A stretch of DNA of 64,000 nt from Bin87 sp034420475 (GTDB lineage Bacteria > Chloroflexota > Dehalococcoidia > Lucifugimonadales > UBA3495). Shown here one piece after another: positions 50,719 through 59,739 of the stretch (position 1 is the stretch's first letter; each line of letters starts with the position of its first letter). The DNA lies in NCBI GenBank assembly GCA_034420475.1, contig DAOULH010000024.1, positions 20,255 to 84,254 on the forward strand, in the 5' to 3' direction. A program made the position numbers and the translations under genes. The notes below the pieces were generated by a model, which did not search any database, was not told the origin of the DNA, and was given only the letters and a program-made list of their open reading frames with translations.

Positions 50719-51948
50719 CTAATCGGACTCGTCCAGTTCAAAGCCCTGGTGCAGCAGGCGGACGGCTTCCTGCGCCTGGTCGCGACTGATGATGCACGAA
50801 ATCCGGATTTCCGACGTGGTGATCATGTCGATGTTGATGCCGCCATCGGCCAGGATGCGGAACATCCGCGAGGCGTAACCCGGGGTGTTCTGCATCCCCG
50901 ATCCGACTACGCTTACCGACGCCAGCGTCGGGTCGCTGATCACCTGTGCAGTTCCCAGGATCGATTCCAGCGGCGCCATGACGCGGAGCGCCCGGGCCAG
51001 GTCGTCGGTAGTCACGGTGAAGCTGATGTCGGTGGTGGTGCGGTCCGCGCTGGTATTCTGGACAATGGTATCCACGTTGATCCCGGCAGCGGACAACGGC
51101 TCGAACAGCGCCGCCGCCACGCCGGGCTTGTCGGCCACCCCGCAAACGGTCACCTTGGCGACGTTGGTCTGGTACGCGATACCAGTTACCTTGATCCGGT
51201 CTTCCATCTGCCTCTCGTCCGATGCTTGATGAATGAGGGTTCCCGGAGCGTCAACGAAGCTCGACGCCACGTAGATGGGAACATTATAGACTGCGCCCAG
51301 CTCGATTGACCGGGGGTGCATCTTCGCCCCCGCGGCGGCCAGTTCCAGCATCTCTTCGTAGCCCACTTCGGGCATTTTGGCCGCCTTGCTCACTATCCTG
51401 GGATCCGCGGTGTAGATGCCCTCTACGTCGGTGTAGATGTCGCAGCGGTCGGCCTGCAACGCGGCCGCCAGCGCAACCGCAGTGGTGTCGGAACCGCCCC
51501 GTCCCAGAGTGGTAATGTCGTCGTCGGGGGTGAGGCCCTGGAAACCGGCAACTATGACCAATCGCCCCGCATCCAGCTCCCGTCGGACGCGATCCGGGTC
51601 CACCTGGCTGATCCGTGCCCGGCCGTAGGAGTTGTCGGTGCGGATGCCCGCCTGCGGCCCGCTCAGGCTGATGGCGTCGTACCCCAAATTCCGCAGCGCC
51701 ATTGAAAGCAACGTGATCGACACCAGTTCCCCCGTGGACAGCAGGGAATCCAGCTCCCGCGGATCCGGTTCGCTGGAGACGGTGCGCGCCAGGTCAATCA
51801 GCTCGTCCGTGGTGTCGCCCATCGCGGAAACCACCGTGACAATCTGGTGGCCTTGGTCATGCACCGTGGCGATGCGCCGCGCCACGTTCACGATCTTCTC
51901 GGCGTCGGCGACGGAACTGCCGCCGTATTTGTGGACGTACAGGGACAT
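50719..51948 (-). CDS. lysC: Aspartate kinase
   Basis: First enzyme of the aspartate pathway (lysine, threonine, methionine). The 409-residue protein opens LYVHKYGGSSVADAEKI, has TTLGRGGSDTTAVALAAAL near residue 168 for aspartate and ATP binding, and carries two C-terminal ACT domains (KVTVCGVADKPGVAAALFEPLSAAGINVD; VSVVGSGMQNTPGYASRMFRILADGGINIDMITTSEIRIS). The second probably binds the feedback inhibitor. It lies downstream of thrB on the same strand with a gap of about 95 bp. Confidence 0.95.
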   Translation of the reverse strand: MSLYVHKYGGSSVADAEKIVNVARRIATVHDQGHQIVTVVSAMGDTTDELIDLARTVSSEPDPRELDSLLSTGELVSITLLSMALRNLGYDAISLSGPQAGIRTDNSYGRARISQVDPDRVRRELDAGRLVIVAGFQGLTPDDDITTLGRGGSDTTAVALAAALQADRCDIYTDVEGIYTADPRIVSKAAKMPEVGYEEMLELAAAGAKMHPRSIELGAVYNVPIYVASSFVDAPGTLIHQASDERQMEDRIKVTGIAYQTNVAKVTVCGVADKPGVAAALFEPLSAAGINVDTIVQNTSADRTTTDISFTVTTDDLARALRVMAPLESILGTAQVISDPTLASVSVVGSGMQNTPGYASRMFRILADGGINIDMITTSEIRISCIISRDQAQEAVRLLHQGFELDESD

Positions 51949-52043
51949 CGGAACCTTTCAGTGGATTTGGACTTTTCAGCGGATCAGCGAGCAAAGATTC
52001 GGCGGGATGCGCGCGCGAGGATGATGTGTTACGCCGGCCTCTG

Positions 52044-52967
52044 TTATGCCTGCTCGCTCACAGATACGACGTGCGCCCCCAGCGCGGTCGGCTGGGTGAC
52101 TTCAACCCGGCCGTCAACTCCGGCCAGGCGGGCGGCGTCGAACATCTCGTAAGCAACCGTCATCGCGCGGTCACGGGCAAAGGCCAATATGGTGCTCCCG
52201 CTCCCGGACAGGAAAACGCCGAACGCGCCGGCCGCCTGAGCCGCGGCAAAAATCACCTTCATCTGCGGAAAAATGGTTTGCCGGTAGGGCTGGTGCAGCC
52301 GGTCCTGGGTAGCAATATTGAGGTATTCGGGGTGTTCCGATTCCATGCTCGCCACCAGCAGGGCGGCGCGGCTCATATTGTACACCGCGTCGGCAACGGG
52401 AATTTCCGACGGCAGCACGCGCCGAGCGTCCGCGGTGGCGATGCGCCGGTCCGGGATGAACAAAACCGCCTGCAGATCCGCCGGCACGCTGATGGGAGCC
52501 GTGTACATTCGATTGTCGTCCATGACCACCAACCGCATACCCCCGTGGATGGCGGCGGCGACGTTGTCCGGGTGCCCTTCGATGGTCGCGGCCATTTCCA
52601 GCAGATCGTCCTGACTGAACACGTCGTCCAGCAGCCGGTTGGCCGCCACCAGTCCCCCGGCAATCGCTGCCGCGCTGCTGCCCATTCCCCGGCTCAGCGG
52701 TATCGTGTTTTCGCAATGCAGCGACAAAGGCGGCACCGGAGCATCAGCTTCGTTGAAGAGAAACTCGATGGCGCGGTAGGTCAGGTTTTGCGTGTCGGCG
52801 TCCAGTTCCCCGGCGCCTTCTCCTGAAACGATCACCTGCGGTTCGGAACCCTCCGGGAGAACCTCCACCGACAGCGTGTTCCACAGGTCCAGGGCCATGC
52901 CCAGGCAGTCGTAGCCGGGGCCGAGGTTGGCGGTCGTGGCCGGGGCCCGCACTTCTACCGTAGTCAA
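52044..52967 (-). CDS. thrB: Homoserine kinase
   Basis: Phosphorylates homoserine for threonine synthesis. The 307-residue GHMP kinase has PATTANLGPGYDCLGMALDLW near the N-terminus and the ATP loop IPLSRGMGSSAAAIAGGLVAANRLL near residue 87, plus SGSGSTILAFARD near the C-terminus. A longer in-frame reading runs upstream into a repeat, so I use the TTG at 52967, preceded by GGAGG 6 bases upstream. It lies just upstream of lysC, which fits the shared pathway. Confidence 0.93.
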   Translation of the reverse strand: MTTVEVRAPATTANLGPGYDCLGMALDLWNTLSVEVLPEGSEPQVIVSGEGAGELDADTQNLTYRAIEFLFNEADAPVPPLSLHCENTIPLSRGMGSSAAAIAGGLVAANRLLDDVFSQDDLLEMAATIEGHPDNVAAAIHGGMRLVVMDDNRMYTAPISVPADLQAVLFIPDRRIATADARRVLPSEIPVADAVYNMSRAALLVASMESEHPEYLNIATQDRLHQPYRQTIFPQMKVIFAAAQAAGAFGVFLSGSGSTILAFARDRAMTVAYEMFDAARLAGVDGRVEVTQPTALGAHVVSVSEQA

Positions 52968-52980
52968 AGGTTCCTCCGCG

Positions 52981-53036
52981 CAGGTACAGGGGCTTTGCAA
53001 AGTTAATCCGTCATTCCCGCGAAAGCGGGAATCCAA
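52981..53036. repeat. Half copy of the CAGGGCCTTTTCAAAGTC element
   Basis: The sequence CAGGGGCTTTGCAAAGTTAATCCGTCATTCCCGCGAAAGCGGGAATCC corresponds to the left half of the element at 15028-15172, with no right half. It lies immediately before the thrB ribosome site. Confidence 0.65.
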
Positions 53037-53126
53037 AAATCCCTCGCATCTGGCAATCTTGTTTATCCTGTCCATCCATGCAATGCAACCACCTAAAAGG
53101 AACGTACCTCCGCGCAATGTCCGCTC

Positions 53127-54233
53127 TCACCAACCAAGGACACGTTCCGATACGTAGCGGCCCAAGTCCCGGTTCTCGCGGAACTCGAACCCGCCAAAAT
53201 CCCCGCCGTAACCGATTATCGGCACCTGGCGCTCGTGGGCGGACCCGTGCGAACGCAAGCCCGCCGGCAGGGTCACCTCGGCCGGGTCGCCGAATACAAC
53301 GTCCGCGGCCCCGGTGACAACGATGTCCCCAATGCGCTCCGCCATCAGGGAGAACCGCTCCGCCGCTGCGTTCCGGGGAAGCGCCTCCTCGATGCCGTCG
53401 GTTTCCCGCAGGACGCCCAGCGCGTCCTCCAGGGCGGTCGGATCTTCCAGATGCAGGTAGATGCAGCCCCCGAGATTGGAATGGTGCACCACGTAGAGAT
53501 CCTTGATGATCGGGACCGCCCGAGCGCCGATCCCGCGACTTCTGAGCACGGCCGGCAGGTTCAACATACGTCGCTTGTCGGACATTCCGTGATCGGCGGT
53601 GATCAGCAATTGCACGTCGGGGATGTCGTCAACCAGTTGCCCCAGCGCTGCATCGAGCACTGCGAGGTGCCGGCGCGATTCCGGGTGCTCCGGCCCGTGC
53701 ATGTGCATCGCGTAGTCAGTGGTGGCGATGAACGCCAGATCGTAATGCTGCGCTTTCAAGGCCGCCCGGGCTGCGTTGATCGTCCAGCCGTTGACCTCCA
53801 GGGAATAGATGTCGGGCGGGTCACCGGCGGCATTCACGGCGTCGGCGGTAGGAAGTTCGGACGAGAAGGCCAGATCAGTGTCGTCGCCCAGAAGTCGCCG
53901 CAGCTTGTCCTTGGAAGCGGCCAGCAGTGACCTGCCCCCGCGTCGGCGACATTGGGCGAATATGGTGTCGGCGCAGATGAACTCGCCGGACTCGACGTAC
54001 TCTTCAATGCCGGCCTGGCGGTCCAACCAATAGTTGGAAACTATCCCGTGCTGCGCCGGGTAATGGCCGGTGACCATGGTCGTGTTGTTGACGTTGGTGA
54101 CGCTGGGCATCATGCCGCCGCCGGTGACCTGAAACCCGTCGCGGGCAAACCGCCGCAGGTTGGGCGTCGGGCAAGCCGCCAGATATTCCGGGTCCAGCCC
54201 GTCGATCATCACGAGAACGGTGGTGCGCGCCAT
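53127..54233 (-). CDS. Alkaline phosphatase-superfamily enzyme (phosphonoacetate hydrolase/nucleotide pyrophosphatase-like)
   Basis: A 368-residue metal-dependent phosphohydrolase-type enzyme. A metal aspartate is in VLVMIDGLDPEYL. The nucleophile threonine region PSVTNVNNTTMVTGHYPAQHGI matches phosphonoacetate hydrolase (PhnA). TTDYAMHMHGPEH and LLITADHGMSDKR hold the remaining metal ligands, and the end has GLRSHGSAHERQVPIIGYGG. Phosphonate or pyrophosphate ester cleavage is inferred from family; no phosphonate genes lie nearby. It lies upstream of thrB on the same strand. Confidence 0.8.
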   Translation of the reverse strand: MARTTVLVMIDGLDPEYLAACPTPNLRRFARDGFQVTGGGMMPSVTNVNNTTMVTGHYPAQHGIVSNYWLDRQAGIEEYVESGEFICADTIFAQCRRRGGRSLLAASKDKLRRLLGDDTDLAFSSELPTADAVNAAGDPPDIYSLEVNGWTINAARAALKAQHYDLAFIATTDYAMHMHGPEHPESRRHLAVLDAALGQLVDDIPDVQLLITADHGMSDKRRMLNLPAVLRSRGIGARAVPIIKDLYVVHHSNLGGCIYLHLEDPTALEDALGVLRETDGIEEALPRNAAAERFSLMAERIGDIVVTGAADVVFGDPAEVTLPAGLRSHGSAHERQVPIIGYGGDFGGFEFRENRDLGRYVSERVLGW

Positions 54234-54406
54234 TCCAATAGGCTCCTATTCAAGCGCCGAAGATCCCAGAAGATCACGCCCGGCGTTGGCCTGACGCCCA
54301 ACCAGCGTGACCTGGAACCGTATCATGATACAGCAGACGGTCGGAAACACGCGCCGTGGGCTGACGCCTTTTGGCGTAGCTGGCCGGTCAGACGGCCGCC
54401 TGGGGG

Positions 54407-56266
54407 TCATTCGACGGTGACGGATTTCGCCAAGTTGCGGGGTTGGTCAACGTCGCAGCCGCGCCGGACGGCAATGTGGTAGGCGAACAGTTGCAGCGGC
54501 ACCGTGGCGAGCAACGGCGTCAGGTTTGGCGGGGTTTCCGGAATGAACATCGCATGATCCACCAAACCGGAGAGCCGGTCGTCGCCGTGGGTCAGGACCG
54601 CCAGGACCTCTCCGTCTCGGGCTTTGACTTCCTGGATGTTGTTCGCCATCTTGTCGTACAGATCATCACGCGGAGCCAGGGCCAGGGTGGGCATCTTGTG
54701 ATCGATCAGGGCGATCGGGCCGTGCTTCATCTCTCCGGCGGCGTAGGCCTCGGCGTGAATGTAACTGATCTCTTTGAGTTTCAGCGCTCCCTCGGTGGCT
54801 ACGGGCGAGTTGACGCCCCGGCCCAGGTACAGGAAATGGTCCCGACCGTAGTAGAGCCGAGACAGTCGCTCGATTTCCTCGCCGGCTTCCAGCGCCTCGG
54901 CCACGTGTCCCGGCAGCCTGGCCAGTCCCTCAACCAATTCCCGGGACTTCGAGGAACCGAGATGACTGCGGGCCGTTCCCAACCGCATCGCCAACAGATT
55001 CAGCAGGGTCAGCGAGGACAGGAAAGTCTTGGTGCTGGCGACGCCCACCTCGACGCCGCAGCCCATCAGCAGCGCATGGTCGGCCAAACGGGCAGCCTGG
55101 CTGTTGGCGGCATTGCAGATCGTGACCAGTCGCGCGCCGGTGTTCCGGACTGCCTCCATCGCCGCCACCGTGTCGGCGGTTTCCCCGGATTGTCCGATGG
55201 CTACCACCAGCGTGGACGCATCCAGGAACGGTTCGCGGTAGCGAAACTCGGACGCGGATTCCGCCTCGGCCGGAACGCCGGCCAGTCGCTCGATCAAGTG
55301 CCGGCCCACCTGGGCCGCGTTCAAACTGGTGCCGCACCCGATGAGGACGACGCGCCTCACCTCGGAAAGCTCTCTATCGGTGACGGCGAGGTCGGGCAGC
55401 GTCACCAACCCCCGCCCGAAGTCCACGCGATCCCGCAGCGCGGCGGTCACGGCCTGCGGTTGCTCCATGATTTCCTTGAGCATGAAATGGCGATAACCGC
55501 CGCGCTCCACCAGCACGTCGTCCAGATCGACGTGCAGCATCGGTTTGTCGATGGAGCGGCCATCCCGGTCCAGGAAAGCGATGCCCTGCCGCGTCACCAC
55601 CGCCACTTCGCCATCGTCCAAAAACCCCACCGGCAGGTGTCCCTGCCGCCCTACTATGGGCAGCAGTGCCGGCAAATCGCTGGACACGATGCCCTGCCCG
55701 TCATGGTGAGCGACGGCGACCCCGCCGGCGTTTCCGAGTTTCAGGGCGCACAGGCTGTCGCTGTCGCCGTCGTGGACCGCCACAATCGCCTGCGGTCCCT
55801 GCACGTGTTCGCTCATGTGCAGCATCGCTGCCGGCAAACCGAGGCCATCGTTCATGGCATCCTCGATCAGGTGCGAAATAACCTCGGTGTCCGTCTCCGA
55901 CTTGAAACTGTGGCCCTTGCGCCGGAGGTCCGCCCTGAGTTCAACGTGATTTTCGACGATGCCGTTGTGAGCGATGGCAATCTGCCCGGTGCAATCGGTG
56001 TGCGGATGGGCATTGGCTTCCGAGGGCCGGCCATGGGTGGCCCATCGGGTGTGACCCAGGCCCGCGGAACCGTTCGGCGCCGGGCAATCCGCGTCGTGGA
56101 GCAACCCCAGGACCCGCCCGACGGTTTTCCGCAATTGCAGGCCGGCCTCGGAGCCCAACACGGCTACGCCGGCGCTGTCGTATCCCCGGTACTCCAGGCG
56201 GCGCAGTCCCTCGACAACGATGGGCCACGCGGGTCGGTCGCCGACGTATCCGACGATGCCGCACAT
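54407..56266 (-). CDS. glmS: Glutamine-fructose-6-phosphate aminotransferase (isomerising)
   Basis: Makes glucosamine-6-phosphate, the entry to UDP-GlcNAc. The 619-residue protein starts MCGIVGYVGDRPA with catalytic Cys2, has the glutaminase loop HTRWATHGRPSEANAHPH, and two SIS domains (VVLIGCGTSLNAAQVGRHLIERLAG; YLGRGVNSPVATEGALKLKEISYIHAEAYAAGEMKHGPIALID), ending in PRNLAKSVTVE, the conserved C-tail with the fructose-6-P-binding lysine. No glmS ribozyme was seen; yvcK ends only 16 bp upstream. Confidence 0.96.
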   Translation of the reverse strand: MCGIVGYVGDRPAWPIVVEGLRRLEYRGYDSAGVAVLGSEAGLQLRKTVGRVLGLLHDADCPAPNGSAGLGHTRWATHGRPSEANAHPHTDCTGQIAIAHNGIVENHVELRADLRRKGHSFKSETDTEVISHLIEDAMNDGLGLPAAMLHMSEHVQGPQAIVAVHDGDSDSLCALKLGNAGGVAVAHHDGQGIVSSDLPALLPIVGRQGHLPVGFLDDGEVAVVTRQGIAFLDRDGRSIDKPMLHVDLDDVLVERGGYRHFMLKEIMEQPQAVTAALRDRVDFGRGLVTLPDLAVTDRELSEVRRVVLIGCGTSLNAAQVGRHLIERLAGVPAEAESASEFRYREPFLDASTLVVAIGQSGETADTVAAMEAVRNTGARLVTICNAANSQAARLADHALLMGCGVEVGVASTKTFLSSLTLLNLLAMRLGTARSHLGSSKSRELVEGLARLPGHVAEALEAGEEIERLSRLYYGRDHFLYLGRGVNSPVATEGALKLKEISYIHAEAYAAGEMKHGPIALIDHKMPTLALAPRDDLYDKMANNIQEVKARDGEVLAVLTHGDDRLSGLVDHAMFIPETPPNLTPLLATVPLQLFAYHIAVRRGCDVDQPRNLAKSVTVE

Positions 56267-56282
56267 ACTTACGATCCGGGGG

Positions 56283-57371
56283 TCAGTCGCCGTCGGCGTT
56301 GGCGCGCGCGACGGTCATGGTTTCTTCGGGCGCCAGCACGTCGCCCATGTCGTCGCAGTCGAACACCAGCGGCGCCGACGTTGTATAACGACGTGCTTTG
56401 TCCGCGGAGTCCACCAGGTCCATGATCGCCTCCGCCAGGTCGGTTGGACTGTGGCGAATGAACACTCCGGGAGCCAGCAGCGGCCTCTCAACTACTCGCC
56501 CGACCATGGTCAGGGACGCCGACGCGTCCACGGCGACCGGGTGCTGCCCTTCCGCGGCGTAGCGTTCCAGCAGCCGCGGGGGTATGGGCGTGTTGTTGAC
56601 CAACAGGAAGTCCAGCGGCTGGCTCGTGCCCAGGTATTCCATGATGAGCGCCAGGAAATCGGAAGTGCGGAACCCGGCGCTCTCGTTGGGCTTGGTCATC
56701 AGGTTGCAAACGTGGATCTTGATGGCATCGGAGTCGTTGATCGCCTGCGCCACGTCCTCAACCAACAGGTTTGGCAGCACGCTGGTGTAGATGTCGCCCG
56801 GGCCCAGTATGATGGCGTCCGCCTCCGCTATGGCGTCCAGGACCGGCGGATACACATAGGCCTTTGGATCCACGTATATGTAGTCAATGGCGACGTCCAG
56901 GTTGTCGCTGCGCAGGTCGATGGCCGACTCGCCGATCAACTCGGAGCCGTCCACCAGCCGGGCGCACAGAGTGGACCGCGTCAGGGTAACCGGCAGCACC
57001 GTGCCGCGAATGCCGAGGATGCGCGCAGCTTCGTCGATGGCGGTGATGGTGTCTCCGGTGACTTCCGTGAGGGCGGCCAACAGGAGGTTGCCGAAGCTGT
57101 GCCCGTTCAACCCGTCGCCGGTGGAGAACCGATAGTCGAACAGCCGCCGCATCAGGTTGGATTCGGTGGAGTCGGAGGCGAGGGCCATCAGGCAGCGACG
57201 CAGGTCCCCGGGCGGCAGGTGCCCCATTTCCTCCCGCAGGCGGCCGCTGCTGCCGCCGCTATCGGTCATTGCGACGATCGCCGTGACGTCACATTCACGG
57301 GATCGCAGGCCGGTCAGGGTGGTATGGTTGCCAGTACCGCCGCCGACTACCACGATTTTCTTATTGCTCAT
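56283..57371 (-). CDS. yvcK: YvcK/CofD-like protein (gluconeogenesis factor family)
   Basis: A 362-residue member of the CofD/YvcK family. It starts NKKIVVVGGGTGNHTTLTGLRSRECDVTAIVAMTDSGGSSGRLREEMGHLPPGDLRRCLMAL, with the nucleotide loop and DSGGSSG. In Bacillus and Listeria, YvcK binds UDP-GlcNAc and supports cell shape and GlmS activity. Here it is in an operon with glmS (16-bp gap), which supports the YvcK role over F420 synthesis (CofD). A second ATG 12 codons upstream is possible but gives an atypical start. Confidence 0.88.
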   Translation of the reverse strand: MSNKKIVVVGGGTGNHTTLTGLRSRECDVTAIVAMTDSGGSSGRLREEMGHLPPGDLRRCLMALASDSTESNLMRRLFDYRFSTGDGLNGHSFGNLLLAALTEVTGDTITAIDEAARILGIRGTVLPVTLTRSTLCARLVDGSELIGESAIDLRSDNLDVAIDYIYVDPKAYVYPPVLDAIAEADAIILGPGDIYTSVLPNLLVEDVAQAINDSDAIKIHVCNLMTKPNESAGFRTSDFLALIMEYLGTSQPLDFLLVNNTPIPPRLLERYAAEGQHPVAVDASASLTMVGRVVERPLLAPGVFIRHSPTDLAEAIMDLVDSADKARRYTTSAPLVFDCDDMGDVLAPEETMTVARANADGD

Positions 57372-57477
57372 CGGCTCACGGCCGGCACCCGCCGAGATTG
57401 CAGGCATGTCGCCTTTTCGCCGGGTGTGGGCCCGTAGCAGTATATGGACGGTCAGTTGGCGCAGTCAACCGCAGGAG

Positions 57478-58503
57478 TCAGTTCTCGGCTCCGTACCGGC
57501 TTTCGAAATACGGAATCACGCTGTCGCCCATCTGCTCCACCACGCGCATCGCCATCCGGGCGTCCATTCCCGGATACCAGATCCGGAACATGAAGTGATT
57601 CGCTCCGACGCGCTGGTGGTGGTCTTCGATCTGTTGGATCACTTCTTCTCCGCTGCCGAGGATGAACCGGTCGCGAGCCAATTCTTCAAAGGGGATGCGG
57701 AAATCCTCCTCGCCGGGCAGCGCTTTGTCCTGGCCCCAGTCGGCGTAAGCCTGATATTTGGCTTCCATGTAGGGCTGGGCATTCCGAACCGCTTCCTCGT
57801 GGGTCGGCGCGATGTGCATCTCCTTGATGATGGGCATCTCGGCCGGCATCTCCTGCCCGCCGGCCTCCAGGCCCTCTTTGTAGAGGGCCGTTTGCCGCTC
57901 CAGCGTCTCCAGCGTGGCGTGCGGGTTGACGAACCAGGGCAATCCTAGTTCGCCGGCCCGGCGAACCACGGTGTCGAAGTTCGCGGCCACCCAGATCGGC
58001 GGGTGGGGCTGCTGCACCGGCCGAATGGCGCAGGTCGCGTTGTCCAGGTTGAAGTGTCGGCCGTGGAAGGTGACCTCGTCTTCGGTCCACAGCCTGCGGA
58101 CCAGCTCCAGGCTTTCCAGGAAGCGCCCGACCCGATGCCGCCGCTCCACGTTGAATGCCTGGTATTCGATGTCACGATAGCCCAGTCCCACGCCCAGCAC
58201 GACACGGCCCTCGCTGATCACGTCCAGCGTCGCCACGGTTTCCGCCACGTCGGCCGGCGAATACAAAGGCAGCAGCAGGATGGAAAGCACCAACTGCATG
58301 TCGCCGGAGTCTGCGGCCAACCGGGCCAACAGTGGGATGCTCTGGAGGTTCTGGTACGGCGGGGAAAGGAAGTGCTGCCCGCACGCAATCGAACTGAACC
58401 CCGCGTCCCGGGCCAGCCGCGTCAACTCCACCGTTTCGTGGAATCTCTGGGTGGCAGAGTCGGTCGACGGATGCTGGGGCATTGCCATAATGCCGAATTT
58501 CAT
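57478..58503 (-). CDS. LLM-class flavin/F420-dependent oxidoreductase
   Basis: A 341-residue luciferase-like monooxygenase-family protein. It begins MKFGIMAMPQHP and contains ACGQHFLSPPYQNLQSIPLLARLAADSGDMQLVLSILLLPLYSPADVAETVATLDVISEGRVVLGVGLGY and HPPIWVAANFDTVVRRAGELGLPWFVNPHA. It is distant from the LLM protein at 25240 and nearer to those acting on larger substrates. The ATG at 58503 has GGAG 9 bases upstream. It lies between the aminotransferase gene and yvcK on the same strand. Confidence 0.85.
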   Translation of the reverse strand: MKFGIMAMPQHPSTDSATQRFHETVELTRLARDAGFSSIACGQHFLSPPYQNLQSIPLLARLAADSGDMQLVLSILLLPLYSPADVAETVATLDVISEGRVVLGVGLGYRDIEYQAFNVERRHRVGRFLESLELVRRLWTEDEVTFHGRHFNLDNATCAIRPVQQPHPPIWVAANFDTVVRRAGELGLPWFVNPHATLETLERQTALYKEGLEAGGQEMPAEMPIIKEMHIAPTHEEAVRNAQPYMEAKYQAYADWGQDKALPGEEDFRIPFEELARDRFILGSGEEVIQQIEDHHQRVGANHFMFRIWYPGMDARMAMRVVEQMGDSVIPYFESRYGAEN

Positions 58504-58619
58504 TGGTTTCACTCCGGTGCGTGGGTGTTGGTCGCGTTGATCCGGTCAATGCAGCGGTCTGGACCGTGCTCCATTCAAACGGGGCGGCGGCCGAGAAATT
58601 TGACGCCCTTTGTGGCCCC

Positions 58620-59525
58620 CTAGCCCCGGTCGAACCGGGCCATTTGGTCGACGATGTCCAACCCGACGACCTCACTCCATGCGGACAGGAGTTGCTGGAC
58701 TATCGGCCCGGGCCGTCCGTCTCCGATATCCCTCTTATCCACGACGGTCACCGGCAACACGCATGGGGTGGTGCTGGAGAAGAAGGCTTCATCGGCGGTG
58801 TACATGTCATATGGTTGGAGATCTTCCTCCACCAGGGGAATCTCAAGTTGCTCTGCCAGGTCGAACACCATTCCCCTGGAGATTCCCTGGAGGATGTTGC
58901 GGTCCCCCGGCGTGCGGATCACTCCGTCAGTGACCAGGAAAACGTTGTAGCCTGTCCCTTCGGTCAGGTTTCCCTCGGAGTCCGTAAGGATGGGCCAGCC
59001 CTCAGGGTCCACGTCCGCCGCTTCCAGGTCGGCCAGGTTGAAGTTCATGCGGCTGTAGTGTTTGACCTTCGGGTCGAGCGCATCGACCGGATAACTCCGG
59101 GTACGAGTAATTACGCCGTGGGCCCCGTCTTGGTACAGCTTTGCGTAGCGCCCGAAGGCCGCCGCCGAAATCTTCACGCAAACTGTGGGAGGCCCGGCGT
59201 CGCGGGACCAGTTTCCCGGACCACGGGTAATGAACTGAGTTATGGTGAAATCCCCCGCCTCTTCTCGAAAATGTTCGTTGCGGGCAATCGCCTCCTCGCT
59301 GATGTCGTACATCTCTCGCGGGGAGAGTCCGGGGTCAATGCGGACGTACTTGAGTGAGCGGTAGAGCCGGTCGATGTGCTGCTCCATACGGAAGCTCTTG
59401 CCGTTGAAGGTGCGGGCCACGTCGAAGATTACGTCGCCCACAATGAAGCCCCGGTCCATGGGGTCGATCTTAACCTGGCTGAAGGGCACCCACTCGCCGT
59501 TGAAATATGCAGTGTAATCCGCCAT
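58620..59525 (-). CDS. Class IV PLP-dependent aminotransferase (branched-chain/D-amino acid type)
   Basis: A 301-residue fold-type IV transaminase. It opens YTAYFNGEWVPFSQVKIDPMDRGFIVGDVIFDVARTFNGKSFRMEQHIDRLYRSL. The Schiff-base lysine is in DPKVKHYSRMNFNLADLEA near residue 157, and LTDSEGNLTEGTGYNVFLV carries the PLP-holding glutamate. Members act on branched-chain or D-amino acids or as R-selective amine transaminases; the choice cannot be made here. A longer reading frame exists upstream, but AAAGGAGG 7 bases before 59525 settles the start. Confidence 0.88.
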   Translation of the reverse strand: MADYTAYFNGEWVPFSQVKIDPMDRGFIVGDVIFDVARTFNGKSFRMEQHIDRLYRSLKYVRIDPGLSPREMYDISEEAIARNEHFREEAGDFTITQFITRGPGNWSRDAGPPTVCVKISAAAFGRYAKLYQDGAHGVITRTRSYPVDALDPKVKHYSRMNFNLADLEAADVDPEGWPILTDSEGNLTEGTGYNVFLVTDGVIRTPGDRNILQGISRGMVFDLAEQLEIPLVEEDLQPYDMYTADEAFFSSTTPCVLPVTVVDKRDIGDGRPGPIVQQLLSAWSEVVGLDIVDQMARFDRG

Positions 59526-59739
59526 GATCCGCCTCCTTTCGCGCCAGTATAGCAAACCCTTTGGCCGGCCCCGTGTGGCCCCATGGCACGCCGCAGAACC
59601 CCGATTGTCCGCACCATGACGGTCGCGGAGAACGCGTTTCTGGTCGAAAGCCGGACCATCTGGCACGGAACGCTACCGCTATGGCGTATCATGCTGCTGA
59701 TCGGGCACAATCGCTGCCAGCATTATCAGGAGGCCGCAG

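Noticed and set aside
52968..53117. Longer N-terminus for homoserine kinase
   Set aside because: The extra codons translate a half repeat element; the TTG with GGAGG upstream gives a family-typical start.
54320..54331. 12-bp palindrome GTATCATGATAC upstream of the phosphatase gene as an operator
   Set aside because: Perfect but single and short, with no regulator nearby and no second copy, so it is not reported as a site.
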